Shown in pieces: positions 26,910-37,957 of a stretch of 64,000 bases of DNA; the first letter of the stretch is position 1; each line of letters starts with the position of its first letter. The stretch is from NCBI GenBank assembly GCA_046154665.1, contig JBJXFG010000102.1:62001-126000 (forward strand), given 5' to 3'. The translations under genes were made by a program, and so were the position numbers. Below the pieces are notes generated by a model. That model was given only the letters and a program-made list of their open reading frames with translations. It searched no databases and was not told where the DNA came from. Source of the DNA: JAFLCM01 sp046154665. Its GTDB lineage: Bacteria > Planctomycetota > Phycisphaerae > Phycisphaerales > UBA1924.

Positions 26910-27015
26910 GTGCCACTGCTGGCTCCGTCTTCGGAGACAGCAGTGCCAGATGAACGAGAACTGCCCAGAGATAGGAGCTGATATCGGTCCCAAAGCGGAC
27001 CGCCATCAGTGGCAC
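26910..27015. repeat. Repeat family D, copy 1 (GTGCCACTG ends)
   Basis: The element begins GTGCCACTGCTGGCTCCGTC and ends CCATCAGTGGCAC, so its termini GTGCCACTG / CAGTGGCAC are perfect 9 bp inverted repeats. An internal hairpin pairs CACTGCTG with CAGCAGTG. A second copy in the same orientation is at 27766-27872, on the other side of the P-domain gene. Confidence 0.65.
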
Positions 27016-27019
27016 GCCC

Positions 27020-27655
27020 TCACCGACACCCCGTCCCAAACGCCCCAAGAAACACCGTCAAATCCTGCACGTTCACCACCCCGTCCCCATTCAAATCCGG
27101 CGGGCACGGGGGCGGCACCACCGGACCTCCTCCCAGTTCCAGCGTCCAACTCGTGAACGAGCCTGACACCAGGAACGACTGGTCGGCGATCCGCAGCGCC
27201 CACGAGCCCTGCGCGTTCTCGCCGAAGTACTTCGCGTCCAGCGAGATCGTCACGCCGCCCGTGCCCGCAGCCTGGTACGCCCCCGGCGGGATCACCTGCA
27301 ACCCCGACAGCCCCGCCGCGGCGTTCCACAGCACCGCGCCCGCATCCGCGAACTGGTACGTCCCGTTGAAGTCCGCGCTGCTGCCGTTGCGGAGATTCAC
27401 CAGCAGGTTCGTCGGCGTGCTCACCCCCGAGTGCGCCAGCGTGATGAGCAGGTCACTCGAATAGCCGTGGACGAGGCCGTTGATCGTCACCTTGACCGAC
27501 TGCACCGGAAACGCGTGCGGCACGACGATCGGCGACAGGAAGCCGACAAGCTCGTTGTCGGGGATGTTGCCGCCGACGCCGGGGCCGTAGACGGTGGCCG
27601 TCGCGGCGGGGGCGGCGAGCAGGGCGAGAACCAGAGCGAGTGAGGCGTTGCGCAT
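27020..27655 (-). CDS. Secreted P-domain protein with dockerin-like C-terminus
   Basis: The start at 27655 gives a signal peptide (MRNASLALVLALLAAPAATA). Residues from about 30 to 165 match the proprotein-convertase P-domain, a beta-sandwich: IPDNELVGFLSPIVVP, SSDLLITLAHSG and GSWALRIADQSF ... SFTSWTLEL. The C-terminus is a single clear calcium loop, PDLNGDGVVNVQDLTVFLGA, followed by FGTGCR. A Cys precedes the loop and one is next to last. No protease domain is attached, so it probably serves binding or surface display. Family D repeats flank the gene on both sides. Confidence 0.82.
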   Translation of the reverse strand: MRNASLALVLALLAAPAATATVYGPGVGGNIPDNELVGFLSPIVVPHAFPVQSVKVTINGLVHGYSSDLLITLAHSGVSTPTNLLVNLRNGSSADFNGTYQFADAGAVLWNAAAGLSGLQVIPPGAYQAAGTGGVTISLDAKYFGENAQGSWALRIADQSFLVSGSFTSWTLELGGGPVVPPPCPPDLNGDGVVNVQDLTVFLGAFGTGCR

Positions 27656-27765
27656 GCTGTGAACGTACCACGCCGCGGCGGGGTGTCGAGGGGATGAGGT
27701 TGTTCCAATCTCGGGCAGGGCGGGGGGGCGGGGGGGCGGGCGACGCGACCGAGAACCAATTCGTC

Positions 27766-27872
27766 GTGCCAATGCTGGCTCTGTCATGGGGGGCGGAGAC
27801 AGCAGTGCCGTTGTGCCTCGGCCGTTACTTCATCGGCAGTGATGTCGGCGAGGACGCCGCCATCAGTGGCAC
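27766..27872. repeat. Repeat family D, copy 2
   Basis: This copy is in the same orientation as that at 26910-27015, sharing TGCTGGCTC, GGAGACAGCAGTGCC and the closing CGCCATCAGTGGCAC; the first end is GTGCCAATG, one base off. Confidence 0.65.
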
Positions 27873-27901
27873 TTCGCCGAGGCGTCCGGCTCCTCCCCCC
27901 G

Positions 27902-27970
27902 ACTGCCCAAGCCCCACTGCCCACTCCCCACTCCCGACTCCCCACTCCCGACTCCCGACTCCCGCCATCC
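27902..27970 (+). repeat. Pyrimidine-rich tandem leader before the symporter gene
   Basis: This is a series of degenerate 7-8 base units (CACTCCC, GACTCCC) ending shortly before the ATG at 27988. With the family D copy it accounts for the 330-base gap. Similar tracts precede the starts at 29572, 41454 and 44798 and the gpsA region. Confidence 0.6.
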
Positions 27971-27987
27971 CCCGCTACCTTCCCCCC

Positions 27988-29379
27988 ATGAAGAAGGAGA
28001 ACCTCCTCACCCTGCTGATCCTCGTCTCACTGGTCGCCGGCGTGCTCATCGGGCAGTTTGTGCTCCACGATCCGGTGGTGCGGGATTTCGCGGCAAGCCC
28101 GCCGGTCGCCGACGCCGCCGGAACAACGCCCACGCTTCAGAAAGCCCTCGCCGTCGTCGCCGAGCCCTGGCGCACCGTCGGCGATCTCGTCTTCATCAGG
28201 CCGCTCCGCGCCTTGGTCATCCCGCTGGTGTTCGTCTCAGTCCTCTGCGGCGTCACCAGCATCGGCAACCCGCGCCGCCTGGGCATCATCGGCGGAGCCA
28301 CACTTTCCTATTACCTCGTCACCACGCTGCTGGCCGTCGTGCTCGGACTCGCGCTGGTGAATCTCATCCAGCCCGGCGCAGGGGTCAGCAGCCAATCACT
28401 CGCCAGCGGCGGACAGGCGGCGTTCAGGACCGAAGGCATCGAGTCCAAAGTCACCGCCGCCCCCACCACCGTTGGAGGCTCGTTCGTCGCGCTCATCTAC
28501 GACATCGTGCCCAACAACCTCCTCAAAACCGCGGTGGACGGCAACACCCTCGGCGTGATCGTCTTCGCCATGGTCGGCGGCCTGGCTCTAGTGCTCGCAG
28601 GGTCCGTCGCCAAACCAGTGATCGACGTGATGGAAGGCATCAACGCCGCCCTCATGAAGATCGTGATGTGGGTCATCTGGCTGGCCCCCATCGGCATCCT
28701 GTGCCTGGTCGCCGCGAGGGTCGGTGAGGTCGGGCTGGCGCAGCTCGTCGGTCCGCTCGCCAAATACATGCTGGTGGTGGCGCTGGGGCTGGCGACGCAC
28801 CTCGTCGTGGTGCTGCCGATCGTGCTCGCCGTGCTGGGACGGTGCAATCCGTACAAGTTTTTGTGGGACATGCGCCGCGTGATGATCACGGCGTTCAGCA
28901 CCAGCAGCAGCAACGCCACACTGCCGGTGACCATCGAAGAGTGCCAGCGCAACGGCTGCTCGAAGCGCGCCGTGAGCTTCAGCGTCCCGCTGGGCGCGAC
29001 GGTGAACATGAACGGAACGGCGCTCTACGAAGCCGTCGCGGTGAGTTTCCTGTTCCAGATGTTCGCCACCGACAACCCGGCGTTCAACCTCGAACTCAGC
29101 CAGCAGTTCATCATCCTGGTGACGGCGACGCTCGCCGCGATCGGTGCCGCCGGCATCCCAGGGGCCGGACTGGTGACCATGGCGATCGTCATCGGCGCGG
29201 TCAACAGCAGCCTGAAGGCGACCATCGGCACCGACGCCCCCCAGCTCCCGCTGTGGACCATCGGCATCATCATCGGCGTCGACCGAGTCCTCGACATGGG
29301 CCGCACCGTCGTCAACGTCATGGGCGACGCGATCGGTGCCCGCATCATCACCCGCATCGCGCCGGACGATCCTGCCTGA
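27988..29379 (+). CDS. Dicarboxylate/amino acid:cation symporter (SDF/DAACS family)
   Basis: The 463-residue membrane protein has the family hallmarks: the serine-rich re-entrant loop FSTSSSNATLPVTIEEC, the NMNGTALYEAVAVSFLF motif, and about eight membrane segments starting with LLTLLILVSLVAGVLIG. It imports acidic amino acids or C4-dicarboxylates with sodium or protons across the cytoplasmic membrane. The ATG at 27988 is used; the frame upstream is repeat DNA. Which substrate is carried cannot be told from the motif alone. Confidence 0.93.
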   Translation: MKKENLLTLLILVSLVAGVLIGQFVLHDPVVRDFAASPPVADAAGTTPTLQKALAVVAEPWRTVGDLVFIRPLRALVIPLVFVSVLCGVTSIGNPRRLGIIGGATLSYYLVTTLLAVVLGLALVNLIQPGAGVSSQSLASGGQAAFRTEGIESKVTAAPTTVGGSFVALIYDIVPNNLLKTAVDGNTLGVIVFAMVGGLALVLAGSVAKPVIDVMEGINAALMKIVMWVIWLAPIGILCLVAARVGEVGLAQLVGPLAKYMLVVALGLATHLVVVLPIVLAVLGRCNPYKFLWDMRRVMITAFSTSSSNATLPVTIEECQRNGCSKRAVSFSVPLGATVNMNGTALYEAVAVSFLFQMFATDNPAFNLELSQQFIILVTATLAAIGAAGIPGAGLVTMAIVIGAVNSSLKATIGTDAPQLPLWTIGIIIGVDRVLDMGRTVVNVMGDAIGARIITRIAPDDPA

Positions 29380-29409
29380 GCATTCACCGACGCGAAGAGA
29401 AAGACACTT

Positions 29410-29440
29410 TCACCGCGGAGATCGCGGAGTTCGCGGAGGA
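29410..29440. repeat. Repeat family B (TTCACCGCGGAGA type)
   Basis: TTCACCGCGGAGATCGCGGA belongs to a dispersed repeat also found at 39439-39462 and, inverted, at 39684-39718. A purine-rich stretch and then a pyrimidine-rich tract (29510-29571) fill the rest of the space to the next start. Confidence 0.6.
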
Positions 29441-29571
29441 AGACAAGAGAGAGACAGAGAGAAAGCGAGAGAGACGGCGCGACAGACGCCCCGCGCCGCC
29501 GTCCCACTCCGTGCCTTCGTGCCTCCGCCCCTCCACACCTCCGCACCTTCGCCCCTCCGCACCTCCCACAA

Positions 29572-30561
29572 ATGGCCCTCCTCACCATCACCCTCAACCC
29601 CACGATCGACCGCGTCGTCGGCGAAGAACTGCCCGACGATGGAATCCTCTTCGCCGCGGGCAAGGGCGTGAATGTATCGCGAGCACTGGCGCGGCTGGGC
29701 GTGCCCTCCACGGCGATCGTCCTGTGCCCCGACGCGGACCACGCGTTCTTCGCCGACGCGCTCGCCAAACTCGGGCCGGGGAAGGTCGAGTTCGTCCCCA
29801 TCCCGGTCGCCGGTCGCGTGCGGCGGCGCGTCACCGATGCCATGACCCCAGAAGAGCCCTACTCGCTCCACGAGCCCGAGGAGGACGAGACCGGCGCTTA
29901 TGAAATCGAGGCCTCGGGAGCGGAGATCACGCAGCTTGGCGTGCAACTGCTGCGCCAAATGTCCGAGAGCCCTGCTGCAAACCTCGTCGCGTTCTGCGGC
30001 TCGCTCCCGCCCGGACTCAACGGCCCGGCGTTCGACGGACTGCTCACCGTCGCCATGACCGCCGGGGCCAAAGTCCTCGTCGACTCGCGCGGCGAGGCCG
30101 CTCTCGCCGCCGCCCGGAGACCCATCTGGCTTTGGAAGGGCAACCGGGAGGAGGTCGACGAACTGCCCGAAGACGTCCGACAGCAAGCCGAACTCATCGC
30201 CATGACCCTGGGCGTCGGCGTCTCCGTCGGGCTCAACGGCAAGATGCCGCTTCTCGCCAACGTCTCGCTGCCCCAAACGCATCCCGCGATCGACGACATT
30301 GGCTGCGGCGACGCCTGCACCGCCGGGCTTCTGGCTTCGTGGTCCAAGAACCCCGGCAACCTCGCCCAAATGGCCAAGTGGGGCGTGGCCGCCGGAACCG
30401 CCTGCGCCGCCGCGGTCGGGCCGGGCGAGATCGACCCGGTCCTGTTCAAAAGGTTGGCCGCCTCGGCGCGGGCGTCGACCGCGGACAGCCGCATGCTGAT
30501 CCGACGCGGCATGCGAGATTTCGAGCGCGAACGGGAAGAAGAAGGGGAACGCTACCTGTAG
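29572..30561 (+). CDS. PfkB-family sugar kinase (1-phosphofructokinase/tagatose-6-P kinase type)
   Basis: The 329-residue protein begins LLTITLNPTIDRVV, as 1-phosphofructokinase-type kinases do. It has the glycine motif FAAGKGVNVSRALARLG and the C-terminal DDIGCGDACTAGLL, the GAGDA-type anion hole with catalytic Asp in which the second residue is Cys. It phosphorylates a sugar phosphate with ATP in the cytoplasm; the exact sugar is not deducible. It follows the symporter by 190 bases of repeats. The C-terminus is highly charged. The stop is TAG. Confidence 0.88.
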   Translation: MALLTITLNPTIDRVVGEELPDDGILFAAGKGVNVSRALARLGVPSTAIVLCPDADHAFFADALAKLGPGKVEFVPIPVAGRVRRRVTDAMTPEEPYSLHEPEEDETGAYEIEASGAEITQLGVQLLRQMSESPAANLVAFCGSLPPGLNGPAFDGLLTVAMTAGAKVLVDSRGEAALAAARRPIWLWKGNREEVDELPEDVRQQAELIAMTLGVGVSVGLNGKMPLLANVSLPQTHPAIDDIGCGDACTAGLLASWSKNPGNLAQMAKWGVAAGTACAAAVGPGEIDPVLFKRLAASARASTADSRMLIRRGMRDFEREREEEGERYL

Positions 30562-30989
30562 GGGTGTTCCACGATTCCTACACCATTCTGGGGGATGCCG
30601 CCAGACCCGCTTCCGGGGGCGCATCGGTTCTTTCAGACCCGATAAACCGAATAAACCAACCGCTATCGCAGGTTCTGCGCTCAAAACACGCGACGCGCGC
30701 TCAACCCGCTCGTATGATCCCCGAAGAGGCGAAGGTTCTCGGCAGCACCTCGCCTCCGCTCGGAGCATCGAACCACACCCCGGTTGATCCACTCGGACTC
30801 AACCGGCGTTCCACAAAGTCCAAGCCATCTTGGGGTCGGCCAGACGGGTGGGTAAGCCCGTTCTCCCTCGGCCTGCGTTCCAAGCCCCTCTCTCGATTCG
30901 TGCATCTCGGCCCAACCAACCCGCCCCCAGGGCTGGCCCGCTGTGTCCCCCGTCGGACCCCCCCCGATTCCTCGGATTCACGATCAGAT
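30562..30989. other. Intergenic region without recognised features
   Basis: This is a 428-base stretch before the 3D-domain gene. TATGAT at about 30711-30716 could be a -10 element but no -35 was seen. No palindromic repeat of the other families was recognised. Confidence 0.4.
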
Positions 30990-31739
30990 ATGCCAACACC
31001 CACGCCCACAACCCCGCTCGGTCTGGTCGCCTCGACTGCGTCACAGCCCAATGCGACGCTCAAGGTCCGGGCGGCCAGCAGAGCACGCTCGGCCCAGTGG
31101 TTGCTCGAGGTGTCCGTCTTCACACTCGCGGCGGTGTTCGTGGTGTGGTCGGCGGTCAACGCCAAGCGTTCGCAGGTCGGCCCGCTGCTCGCCGCGGTCG
31201 AAGCGACGGGGACCTCCCAGGCCGTCGCTTTCGTGGCGGCGACCAACGAATCCACCCAAGAAGTCGTCTTTGAGGATGTGGTCGAGGAATCCGACGCGCT
31301 GCTGGCACCGGTCGAAGCCGCCGCCGAGCCGGTGAAACCCGCTTTTGGTCTCGGCAGCTTTACGCCCGAAGCCGGCGCCGTCCGCTACTTTGACGGGCGT
31401 CCCATCCGGCCCAAGAAGACCATCATCATGACGGTGACGGGCTATTCGCCCGACGCGCGGAGTTGCGGCGACTCCGCCGATGGGCGCACCGCAACCAACC
31501 ATTCGGTCTGGACCAACGGGATGAACCTGGTGGCCGCCGACCCGCGGCTGCTGCCTTACGGCTCGCTGGTGAGCGTGCCCGGCTACGCCAGCAGCGACGT
31601 CGTTCCGGTGCTGGACTGCGGCGGGGCGATCAAGGGCGCGCGGCTCGACCTGCTCTACCCGTCGCACGAACACGCGCTCCAGTGGGGCGTGAAGCGGGTG
31701 AAGGTGACGGTGTGGGAATACGCCGACAAGGCGAAGTGA
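30990..31739 (+). CDS. Membrane-anchored 3D-domain protein
   Basis: The 249-residue protein has one N-terminal membrane segment (WLLEVSVFTLAAVFVVWSAV) and a C-terminal 3D domain: MTVTGYSPDARSCGDSADG, then LVAADPRLLPYGSLVSVPGY and VLDCGGAIKGARLDLLYP, with the three conserved Asp residues. This domain is a double-psi beta-barrel related to MltA and RlpA and is associated with peptidoglycan cleavage or binding. It should face the periplasm. The start has no strong ribosome site; the frame upstream is less likely coding. Confidence 0.82.
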   Translation: MPTPTPTTPLGLVASTASQPNATLKVRAASRARSAQWLLEVSVFTLAAVFVVWSAVNAKRSQVGPLLAAVEATGTSQAVAFVAATNESTQEVVFEDVVEESDALLAPVEAAAEPVKPAFGLGSFTPEAGAVRYFDGRPIRPKKTIIMTVTGYSPDARSCGDSADGRTATNHSVWTNGMNLVAADPRLLPYGSLVSVPGYASSDVVPVLDCGGAIKGARLDLLYPSHEHALQWGVKRVKVTVWEYADKAK

Positions 31740-31747
31740 TTTCCGGC

Positions 31748-31833
31748 CAACGAGCGCCGAGCGTGAGCGAGTGGGTTGGATGTGTGAGCGCTCCGTGGGA
31801 ACCAAGACCCGTCGCTGACGCTCTGGGCTCGTG
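31748..31833. repeat. Dispersed palindromic repeat, family A
   Basis: Left arm AACGAGCGCCGAGCGTGAGC and right arm ACCCGTCGCTGACGCTCTGG face each other across about 25 bases, in the leader of the arginine decarboxylase gene. Confidence 0.7.
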
Positions 31834-32016
31834 TGGTTGAGCTCCAGAAATTCTTTGAAAAGCCCCTCCCTGACGGTCGGGGTTCTGTTTGGACCGCTAC
31901 AGTCTTGCCAGCCGCGCGGCGTTTGCGCCCCGTCGGCACGCTCCGAGTCGGCCCGGTGTTCTCCCTTTGGGGATGCACGCCGGGCCTTCGCCCTTTTCCG
32001 CGAGGCAGCACAGTCG

Positions 32017-34101
<2,085 letters not shown>

Positions 34102-34111
34102 GGCGTCAGGC

Positions 34112-34855
34112 ATGGACGAGCACCAAGTCCAGTCCGCATGGTTGCAAGCTGTCACAACCTGCTTGGCCGGAGCCCCCCCGCTGATCAGGAGACTGGACCG
34201 AGTGTTCAGCGTCGAACCCCACATGGGGTCGAACCAGTCGCCCGTTGAGTTCACGGTCTTGGCCGGGCACTTGTTCAGTCGCCTGATTGATACGATCCAG
34301 GTTCGTACGCGGGATGTTTTCTTCTCCGGCAAGGGCCTTGGCCAGCGCGACAAAGACAGGCTCAAGCGCCTTTTCAGTCAGTTCAATCGTGATCCCGAAC
34401 CGACCGAACTCTTCTCGCTCGACTTCGCAGCCAGAAGCTGGGATCGTGAGCATGGCATTCCGGCGATCGCGCTCGCGTTGGAATCGGAAGGCAAACCGAT
34501 CAAACACGACCACATCGCCGAAGCGTCGCTCTCCGATATGCTGAAGTTGGTACACATTCATGCCAGCCATCGTGTCTTCCTCGGCCGTGTCAACGCCGGT
34601 AGCTACAAGTCGCACGGGCTCTACATGCCGAAGTGGGATACGGTCAAGGAAGAAATTGAGCAAGTTTTTGCGTTTGCAGCTCGCAATCGGCTCGTTCCCG
34701 ACGACGGTTCCCTAACCGCACTCATCCTCCACACTTCGAATGCTCGCCAAGACTGGCGATATACGATTCAGACATCGACCGGCGCTCAGATGCGATGTTC
34801 CGACTGGGCACGGCCCGAGTGCGTGTCGCATCCCGCGCCCGAGGATTCCAAATGA
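34112..34855 (+). CDS. Hypothetical protein coupled to a conserved small protein
   Basis: The 247-residue protein starts 10 bases after speA (MDEHQVQSAWLQAVTTCLAG). It has no signal peptide or membrane segment, mixes helices and strands, and has a lower G+C third-position bias than its neighbours, which suggests transfer or low expression. I do not recognise the family. Its stop overlaps the start of the next gene (ATGA), so the two are translated together. Confidence 0.7.
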   Translation: MDEHQVQSAWLQAVTTCLAGAPPLIRRLDRVFSVEPHMGSNQSPVEFTVLAGHLFSRLIDTIQVRTRDVFFSGKGLGQRDKDRLKRLFSQFNRDPEPTELFSLDFAARSWDREHGIPAIALALESEGKPIKHDHIAEASLSDMLKLVHIHASHRVFLGRVNAGSYKSHGLYMPKWDTVKEEIEQVFAFAARNRLVPDDGSLTALILHTSNARQDWRYTIQTSTGAQMRCSDWARPECVSHPAPEDSK

Positions 34856-35094
34856 CCATCGAACAAATCCGCCAACTCCACAGCGCCCGCCCGTTTCTGC
34901 CTTTCACCCTCAAACTCGCGGACGGCAACAAGTTCACCATTAGCCACCCGGAACTCATGGCGGTGTCCCGCGGCGGTCGCGTCGTCCACGTGGTCACCGA
35001 GCGAGACACGATGGAGCACATCGACCTGCTCCTCGTGACGTCGGTCGAGGAACACACGCGCTCGACCGGGAACGGGCGGCGCAAAGCGGGGTGA
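34852..35094 (+). CDS. Conserved small protein of planctomycetes
   Basis: The 80-residue protein reads MTIEQIRQLHSARPFLPFTL followed by KLADGNKFTISHPELMAVSR and a C-terminal HIDLLLVTSVEEH. This arrangement is familiar from uncharacterised short proteins in planctomycete genomes, from memory. It overlaps the previous gene by four bases. The function is unknown. Confidence 0.75.
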   Translation: MTIEQIRQLHSARPFLPFTLKLADGNKFTISHPELMAVSRGGRVVHVVTERDTMEHIDLLLVTSVEEHTRSTGNGRRKAG

Positions 35095-35111
35095 GGCGTC
35101 CGTTCGCACTT

Positions 35112-35246
35112 GATCCGAGCCCTGAGCGCAAGCTCAGGGGCACGCCCAGAAATCGCACGCGTTCCCTTGGTTCCTTGGCCCCGAGCTCGCGCTCGGGGCT
35201 CGGACGAAAAACGCACTCGACCACTTTGCCACTCGACCACTTTTTC
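35112..35246. repeat. Inverted repeat A-prime followed by CACTCGACCACTT units
   Basis: Arms at 35112-35140 and 35173-35205 (GATCCGAGCCCTGAGCGC and GCGCTCGGGGCTCGGAC) match the family at 6198-6314. Directly after come two units of CACTCGACCACTTT/GC (35213-35246), the same 9-base motif as the array at 24349-24708, ending just before the exbD-like start. Confidence 0.6.
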
Positions 35247-35248
35247 CG

Positions 35249-35716
35249 ATGCGCCGCCCCCGCCGCCAAACCTGGGACATCCGCTTCGAGCTCGCCCCGA
35301 TGCTCGATGTGGTCTTCATCCTGCTCACGTTTTTCATCTTCGCGATGGTGCTGAGCAAGCGGTTCACGGTCACGGACATCCGTCTGCCGCGGGCGGGCAC
35401 CGGCACCGACGCTTCCGCGGCGGGCGGCGCTCAGGCGGGTGCGATCGTCGTCTCGCTCCGGCCCGGCGGCGAGGTGCGCGTGGATGATCAGCCGGTGCCA
35501 CTCGATCAGGTGCCCGCGCGCATCGCCGAGGCGAGAAAACTCCAGCCCGGCGCGGACGTCTTCCTGGCCCCGGACGTCGCGGCGGCCAGCGGCGACCTGT
35601 TCGCCCTCATGGACACCCTCGCCAAAGCGGGCATCCGCGACCTGCGATTCCTTCGTCAGGACGCTCAAGCGCCCGCACCCGCGGCCCCTTTGGACGCGGG
35701 CTCGCCCACGCCATAG
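35249..35716 (+). CDS. ExbD/TolR-family biopolymer transport protein
   Basis: The 155-residue protein has a short basic N-terminus, one membrane helix that begins with the essential Asp (LAPMLDVVFILLTFFIFAMV) and a periplasmic domain (IVVSLRPGGEVRVDDQPVPL, then DLFALMDTLAKAGI). ExbD works with ExbB/MotA-like proton channels to energise outer-membrane uptake or envelope stability. No exbB or tonB lies beside it. The stop is TAG and the C-terminus is Ala/Pro-rich. Confidence 0.9.
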   Translation: MRRPRRQTWDIRFELAPMLDVVFILLTFFIFAMVLSKRFTVTDIRLPRAGTGTDASAAGGAQAGAIVVSLRPGGEVRVDDQPVPLDQVPARIAEARKLQPGADVFLAPDVAAASGDLFALMDTLAKAGIRDLRFLRQDAQAPAPAAPLDAGSPTP

Positions 35717-36023
35717 GTCGCGCTCGGGTTCGTCCGTCTCTTCGTGCGACGTCGTTCAGCGACCGCTTCCGAGCGAAGCGTCGACACGCGCCACGGGGAT
35801 ACCCGGACCTTGCCGGTTCTGCGGACCATGCGGGTATTCCGGACCGTCCGGTATCGGTTGGCTGATTTCACGCGGATTTGGCTCGCCCCTGCGTAAACCG
35901 TGTGATAGGCTCTCTTTGTGAGAGATTCGGACGCTGGAACTCACGCCCTCCCGCACCCGAACCCGGGCCTGCGGAACACTTGCAGTGGGCGGCGGGCGTC
36001 CGATCGAGCGAGGAGTTGAGATC
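35717..36023. other. Intergenic region before the Cys-rich dockerin gene
   Basis: These 307 bases contain short inverted motifs but no clear gene, repeat family copy or consensus promoter. It presumably holds the promoter of the gene at 36024. Confidence 0.4.
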
Positions 36024-37673
36024 ATGCGGAGTCTTCGGTTTGTTTCACTGGGCGCCGTCACGGCGATGTGCGGTTGTCTTACGGCTCAGGCCGGCCCGGA
36101 TGCCGTCGAGGCTTCCGAGTCTGCGGTGCCAACGTCGTACACGGTGCGTGCCGGCGAGGCCTTCGCCGCGGGCGTGCCGGAGCGCTTGACCTTTACGACG
36201 CGCGGGCTGGTGCTCAACGCGCCGAACTGGCTGAACCGGGCCGACGCGGCGTACATCGGGCCGCCGACACCGCCCGAGATGCTCCGCGAGGATGGCGGCC
36301 CCGAGCGCGGCGGGTGTGACTTCACGAACACCTATTCCGGCGCGGACTTTGCCAGCGGCGGCTCGCTGTTTGCTCAGGCCGGCATGGCCCAGGGCGAGTG
36401 GGCCGCGGTGCAGTTTGTCGTGCCCGCGGGGCACTTCCCGGTGCGCATCCGTCTCAGCGAAATGCTGTGGGCCACGCTCAACGCAACCACCCCCACCACC
36501 ACGCGCTACACCATCCGCTGGTACTCCGGCAGCCCCGCCACGGGCACCCCGATCGAGGAGTTCTCGTCCGACGGCGTGATCCTGCCCAACATCTCGCTGC
36601 CCATCGGCACCAGCGCCGTCAACGTAGCGGTGCTCATCGACGCTCAGGACCCTGAGCAGATCATCATCCCCGCGCCGATCGATGGGTCCAACTCGTTCAC
36701 CGTCGCGTTCCAGATCACCCAGCACAACAACCCCTCGGCGAACCCCTGCCTCATCCCCACGCCCACCGCCAGCAACGCCTTCCCCACCACCGACACCAAC
36801 GGGCTGTCGGAGCCGACCCGCAACTGGCTTTTCGGCGTCAACTGCGGGCTCTTCGGCTGCCCGGCCAACGGCGGATGGGCGCAGTTCGAGAATCTCCCAG
36901 CGTTCTGCAGGCCCAGCGGCGACTGGAACATCCGCGTGTCGTACGAGCTCGTCAACTGCGGGCCCGCCAGCGGCGCCTGCTGCTTCTCGAGCGGCACCTG
37001 CCTCGATGGGCAGACCGCGAGCGCCTGCACCGGCGCGGGCGGGACGTATCGAGGCGACAACACGCTGTGCTCGGGCGTCACATGCGTCGCGTCCACGCAG
37101 GCGTGCTGCTTTGCCTCGACGCAGACCTGCCTTGACCTGACGCCGACGAACTGCACGGGCTTCGGCGGGACGCTCGCCGGCTCGGGCACGTCGTGCGCTT
37201 CGTTCGTGTGCTTCCCCATCGGCGCGTGCTGCCTGCCCATCGGGACCTGCTTGGACGGCCAGTCGCCGGCGCAGTGCTCGTCGCAGGGCGGGATATTCCG
37301 CGGCAACGCGACCACCTGCGCCACCGAGAACTGCCCGCCGCCGCTGGGTGCCTGCTGCGGCGCTTCGGGCTTCTGCGCCGAGTTCTCGCAGACCAACTGC
37401 GCCAACGTCGGCGGATCGTGGAAGGGCCCGCTGACCACCTGCGCCGACACCAACAACAACGGCACCGCCGACGCGTGCGAAGCGCTGCTGCCTTGCCCCG
37501 GCGACTTCAACAACGACCGCCAGCGCAATACCCCCGACCTCACCTTCTTCCTCGGACGCTTCGGGAGCACCGGCACCCCCCCCGGTTTCCCGGGCGACAT
37601 GAACAGCGATGGCGCGGTCAACACCGCGGACCTCACGCAGTTCCTCGGCGTCTTCGGCGTGGCGTGCCCGTGA
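36024..37673 (+). CDS. Secreted Cys-rich repeat protein with dockerin-like C-terminus
   Basis: A signal peptide (MRSLRFVSLGAVTAMCGCLT, AQA) is followed by an unassigned beta-rich region to about residue 315. Then come four Cys-rich units of about 40 residues with the pattern GACC...GTCLDG...C...GG...C...C (CCFSSGTCLDG, CCFASTQTCLD, CCLPIGTCLDG, CCGASGFCAE). The protein ends with two calcium loops, PGDFNNDRQRNTPDL and GDMNSDGAVNTADL, closing FGVACP. All points to a disulphide-rich extracellular protein. Function unknown. Confidence 0.8.
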   Translation: MRSLRFVSLGAVTAMCGCLTAQAGPDAVEASESAVPTSYTVRAGEAFAAGVPERLTFTTRGLVLNAPNWLNRADAAYIGPPTPPEMLREDGGPERGGCDFTNTYSGADFASGGSLFAQAGMAQGEWAAVQFVVPAGHFPVRIRLSEMLWATLNATTPTTTRYTIRWYSGSPATGTPIEEFSSDGVILPNISLPIGTSAVNVAVLIDAQDPEQIIIPAPIDGSNSFTVAFQITQHNNPSANPCLIPTPTASNAFPTTDTNGLSEPTRNWLFGVNCGLFGCPANGGWAQFENLPAFCRPSGDWNIRVSYELVNCGPASGACCFSSGTCLDGQTASACTGAGGTYRGDNTLCSGVTCVASTQACCFASTQTCLDLTPTNCTGFGGTLAGSGTSCASFVCFPIGACCLPIGTCLDGQSPAQCSSQGGIFRGNATTCATENCPPPLGACCGASGFCAEFSQTNCANVGGSWKGPLTTCADTNNNGTADACEALLPCPGDFNNDRQRNTPDLTFFLGRFGSTGTPPGFPGDMNSDGAVNTADLTQFLGVFGVACP

Positions 37674-37688
37674 GCCATGTTCGGAGCC

Positions 37689-37712
37689 GTCCGCGCGAGC
37701 GGACGGCCCCAC
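37689..37712 (+). terminator. GC-rich hairpin after the Cys-rich dockerin gene
   Basis: GCCGTCCGC and GCGGACGGC form a perfect 9 bp stem with a 4-base loop about 17 bases after the stop. No T-run follows, so its role in termination is uncertain. Confidence 0.45.
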
Positions 37713-37776
37713 GCTTGTGACCGACGGCTCACGTCGTCGGCTCTGAGCCGACCGTCGATTTCTTTCCGCAACTCAG

Positions 37777-37820
37777 CCGCGGGTTCTCGGCCCCACCAGG
37801 TCCAAGAACCCGCGGTTTTT
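37777..37820 (+). terminator. Rho-independent terminator
   Basis: Perfect 11 bp arms CCGCGGGTTCT / AGAACCCGCGG with a 17-base loop are followed by TTTTT. It ends transcription about 100-150 bases after the dockerin gene and before the porin gene. Confidence 0.85.
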
Positions 37821-37957
37821 CCTTTCCGCCTTGTCAGAGGATCGGCGGTCCAAGTGAACCTGTCCCGCGATCGATCCGATTCGGCCACGCGGAACGTGTC
37901 CCCCCGTTCGGCTCCAAGTGTGCGCCGCGCGAAGGGCCGTTCCGCGGAGGACCGTCC

